Assembly: GCF_963678975.1 (NCBI RefSeq)
Contig: NC_089281.1
Location: 6,659,277 to 6,723,276, forward strand
DNA from: Dysidea avara
Taxonomy: Eukaryota > Porifera > Demospongiae > Dictyoceratida > Dysideidae
Direction of reading: 5' to 3'
DNA length: 64,000 nt
Part shown: in pieces, positions 61,001 to 64,000 of the stretch
Position numbering within the stretch: the stretch's first letter is position 1
Layout: each line of letters opens with the position of its first letter
Notes under the pieces: generated by a model
Seen by the model: the letters and a program-made list of their open reading frames with translations, nothing else
Told to the model about the DNA's origin: nothing
Databases searched by the model: none
Made by a program: the position numbers and the translations under genes

Positions 61001-63445
61001 ACCTGTGGTAAGTGGGGCATGAGGTACTTAAGTGCTAACAGAAACTTACTTCCTATATGATGGTTTGACAGCTGTTTTTTTGTTTTGTTTTGTTTTGTTT
61101 TTTGTTTAATCACATAGTCATTAAGTCTGTCCCCAATGATAGCTTTAGGTGACTGGATGTAGGAAAAACAATGTAAATCACAAATCAGCCAGCTGATCTG
61201 CTCTTTCCCATCATTGATTCACCACTTGAACTGGTCACACTCCCTAGAAAAATTGGCCCTCAAAACCAGCCACATCATAGTCTGGTAGATGTTGGTTGAG
61301 TTTTGGTTTAGTTACATGTGCAATCAATTGTTTACAAATAGATCAACAGTAGTATCTGGTTCAATCACTAAATGATGAAGTAATTAATTATTTTGATAGA
61401 AATGCACTCAAACAAATGAGTTGCCATCACTGCAAACAGAATATTCCAATAGTGTGCTATAATGGTAATACTCCAAGCTGGCAAAAAAATGAAGCAAAGT
61501 TTAGTGATCATTACAAGCAAGACATCACAACTAGAGTGAGTACAACTTGTTATGGTAGTAGTAGTAGCACACACAGTCGGCCAATGGAAGAAGATATTAC
61601 TGTACTGTACAATCAAGAGATTATGAGTATGACTTGCTTCAGTGATAGTGCTCCAAACCATCCAAAAGTAGAAGGAAAAGAAACAGACAATAATGAAAGT
61701 GCAGGTTTCCTATCACCTAATGCAACACCACTTCTGTTCTTCTATGACTGTGAATCAACTGGTGGTAATGTACATGATGATCACATTATTGAGATTGCAG
61801 CTGAAGTTATCGGTCCAAGTAAACCATTTGTCACTGGAAAATCATTCTCTGAATTGTGTTACACTCCATACTCTATCTTAGGAATTGGTATGTTGAATGC
61901 AGATAACATGTACACCTTGACTCACCATATTAGGATGTGGTGTTACTGAAGATATGCTGGTGGGCAAGAGGGAATTTTCAGATGTCTTTCCAGACTTTTT
62001 GTCCTGGGTCAACAAATGTATCAAAGAAGCTAAAAAGGCAACTGGTAAACCATTTTATCCAGGTATTTATGTATTTGTTATATCGTGCATATAGTGTGAT
62101 ACTCCATCTTCATACAGTTTTAGTGGCCCACAATGGGTTTGTTTTTGACTTCCGCATCCTTGCTGCAGAAGTTGAACGCCGAAATTTAGTACTGCAATTC
62201 AACAGAGCAGATTTAGGATTTGCAGACACTCTTTATGAGTTGCAAAAGGTTTGCTAGCACAAATATAACATAAATTAGCGAGCATGGTAGCATCAAGGTG
62301 TACTATAGTTCAGCATTGAAACCAGGTCAGGTGAACTGGGTCATGTTTTGACAGGTCAACTGCTAGATTATTGTGCATTGGATCATGTAGCATCTTGCTT
62401 GATGGTGACGATAGAAGTGTAAATACTCAAGATGTTTAAAAATGGATCATTGTTGGTGGGTATATTCTAAGAAGAAAGGAAGTAAGCCATGGAAGCAGTT
62501 TCAAATTAAGTTATGTGGCTGTTCTAGTAGAGCTTTGACTATTCAGTTAGGGTATTTTGATCATTTGGTGCTTGGAAAACTTACACCTATGTAGGGAAAT
62601 GACCGTTTTCATATATCACATAATTCTTGCTTCTTTTCAATGATCACTCATTGGAGAAGCATCAATACAGCATGACAAATGCTACTAGTTGTCTAGCTGG
62701 AAAGAAGTTTTTGAATAGAGTTTTCCTGTGTTTAACGTTTAGTTATATAGCCTCAATCTACACATTTACCTTCTGTTCTCGGAAAAAACCATAACACAGA
62801 ACAAATTAAAAGTATGAGGCATCTAGTTTAATTGGATCAGATCTAGGTATCTATCCCAGATAACGACCTGGTTTCAACTCTGCTTTAGTTCTTACTCAAA
62901 GGGCAGCACATTGTAAGGTTGTACAGAAAATAAAACATGAGTGGGTGAGGTCAAGTAGTAGAGCATGAGAGTTGATGATCTTAGTTCTTTAGTGCCACAC
63001 TTAACTCAGCTATAGTTAACTTGATATGAGACCCACATCACTAAACCTTGTACTCTTGGCTTGAGTTTATTCTTAAAACCAGTGGTCTGGGCACAGTATG
63101 CTAATCTTGAACTATATATTTGTACAGATGAGGAAAGCACGTGATCCTATTCTAAGTGACTGGAGTCCTCAAGAACGGAGGCGATTGTCCATGAACAATT
63201 TACACAGAAAGTACTTTCCAAGACAAAACCACTTTAGTAAGTTCCTTCACTGATTTATTCAGTGTCACTAGTTATATACTGTAACAGGCTCCCATCGAGC
63301 ATTAGAAGATGTCCAGATGATGATTAAAATATTCACCACATCACAACTTAGCAAAGTACTACAGTCTCTTACCATGAGAAGCACTAGTGAAATAATTTCA
63401 GACTGGAAGAAAAAACATAAGGCATATACAATCAGTAATATGTAG
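58065..63445 (+). CDS. G5: DEDDh exonuclease, close paralogue of G1
   Basis: Predicted exons: 58065-58284, 59446-59512, 61400-61887, 61934-62062, 62118-62248, 63128-63236 and 63288-63445 (TAG), together 1,302 nt and an unbroken 433-residue frame. I chose ATG 58065 over an in-frame GTG 9 bp upstream. Exon 1 is longer than in G2 and G4 (73 residues): a basic start (MVKARLKLR) and a helical segment, then Pro/Ser-rich sequence. Exon 2 (ESNP motif) matches G1. Exon 61400-61887 has about three YKQ(D/E)I-type repeats. The domain is intact: Asp212 and Glu214 (FFYDCESTGG), Asp312 (AHNGFVFDFR), His384 and Asp389 (HRALED). Coding exons and short introns are nearly identical to G1, so the two separated recently or are kept alike by conversion. 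No SUMO-motif exon was found. It ends short, like G1. Confidence 0.85.
60564..60745. mobile_element. Tigger-like MITE, 182 bp, in a G5 intron
   Basis: The left end CAGTGCTTCCTTGATTATC and right end complement CAGTGCTCCGAACCTTTGTTATC are flanked by TA (60562-60563 and 60746-60747). It contains ACTCTAATAGAGCAGTC at about 60692. Confidence 0.7.
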
Positions 63446-63657
63446 TATAGGAATGATGTAATCTGTATAGCACATGAATGCTGTTTCCACTGATGTTCAC
63501 ATTTTCCAAAAGCAATATTATTTACTTCTGTAAATATTTTGCTTTCATGAGCATGTTAAATCATATTCCGTATTCTTAGCTTAATAACAAATTAAATTTT
63601 CAAAGTGTCGATTCACAAAGTTCTGTAACTTCTTAAGAATGCTACTCTGCATATCAG

Positions 63658-63743
63658 CAGAAGTTGAACACGCCAGAAAATAATGTTGCAGTTCCTAAGG
63701 TATATATGATGTTTGCAGATACGCAACTTTGAGCTGAGAAAGG
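63658..63743 (+). pseudogene. Broken exon fragment of a sixth exonuclease copy
   Basis: Resembles the second half of G4 exon 52322-52452: GCAGAAGTTGAAC, then GTTCCTAAGG, then TTTGCAGATAC, then CTTTGAGCTGAGAAAG followed by a GT. Frameshifting changes make it non-coding. It lies about 210 bp after the G5 stop. Confidence 0.65.
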
Positions 63744-63749
63744 TGAGAG

Positions 63750-64000
63750 TGAAATTGGAGTAGTTTCATGAAGTTAGATTTTTTAAAGACAACACAGTAT
63801 TTGTGACTAGATATATACGTCATGTGCCATCCATACCTACATGATTACATCATGTATGTTCATTACACACAGCTATGTAGGTGCCTCCATCATTCCTTCA
63901 TCTAGGAATGACTCGGGGGGGGGCAAAATACAGTTTTATCAGAGTAAGGGGGGTGATAGTGTAAGCATATCTGTGCTTACTTTTATGTGCATGGGCCATG
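63750..64000. other. Window end, no gene seen
   Basis: A short AT-rich stretch with a G9 run; no supported feature. Confidence 0.4.

Overview
The window looks like animal nuclear DNA from a marine invertebrate. I favour a demosponge of the Amphimedon type, but this is an inference. It is AT-rich, has spliceosomal genes with very short introns (about 40-80 bp) between the 3' exons, and is dense in small inverted-repeat transposons. No bacterial operons, rRNA genes or CRISPR arrays are visible.

The only host genes I can support are a head-to-tail, plus-strand array of five related multi-exon genes, called G1 to G5 here. They encode DEDDh-type 3'-5' exonuclease domains (DnaQ/EXOIII fold, resembling TREX and the PML exonuclease-like region). 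G1 runs from before the window to 16079, G2 from 21137 to 36659, G3 from 38366 to 39610, G4 from 50066 to 53082 and G5 from 58065 to 63445. A broken piece of a sixth copy lies at 63658-63743. Every copy has the same splice phases. The predicted exons of G2, G4 and G5 join into uninterrupted frames of about 412, 505 and 433 codons.

G2 and G4 begin with a short, strongly basic exon and carry a separate exon with IDLT-type SUMO-interacting motifs. G1 and G5 have no such exon that I can find; they carry degenerate repeats of about 28 residues ahead of the nuclease domain instead. G1, G4 and G5 keep all the DEDDh residues. G2 has lost the motif I Asp and Glu. G3 has lost both of those and the motif III His. 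The array therefore mixes probable active enzymes with intact-frame probable pseudo-enzymes.

The rest is mobile DNA, mostly in two introns of about 13.7 kb. The long G1 intron (671-14468) holds diverged repeats, a hAT-like MITE, a full pogo/Tigger transposon (7528-10581, antisense to G1, one frameshift), and two copies of a 311-313 bp MITE with 5-bp target duplications. The long G2 intron (21293-34965) holds a roughly 2 kb long-inverted-repeat element split by another 2.2 kb element, a segmental duplication, a hAT element with a perfect 8-bp target duplication, and a Ty3/Gypsy gag-protease relic. LINE reverse-transcriptase relics lie at 18786-20520 and 54883-55850. Between G3 and G4 is a decayed MULE-like transposase (40970-43690) with a pure CTG run of 42 units. 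Intergenic stretches of 44.0-48.3 kb and 55.9-58.0 kb show no gene.
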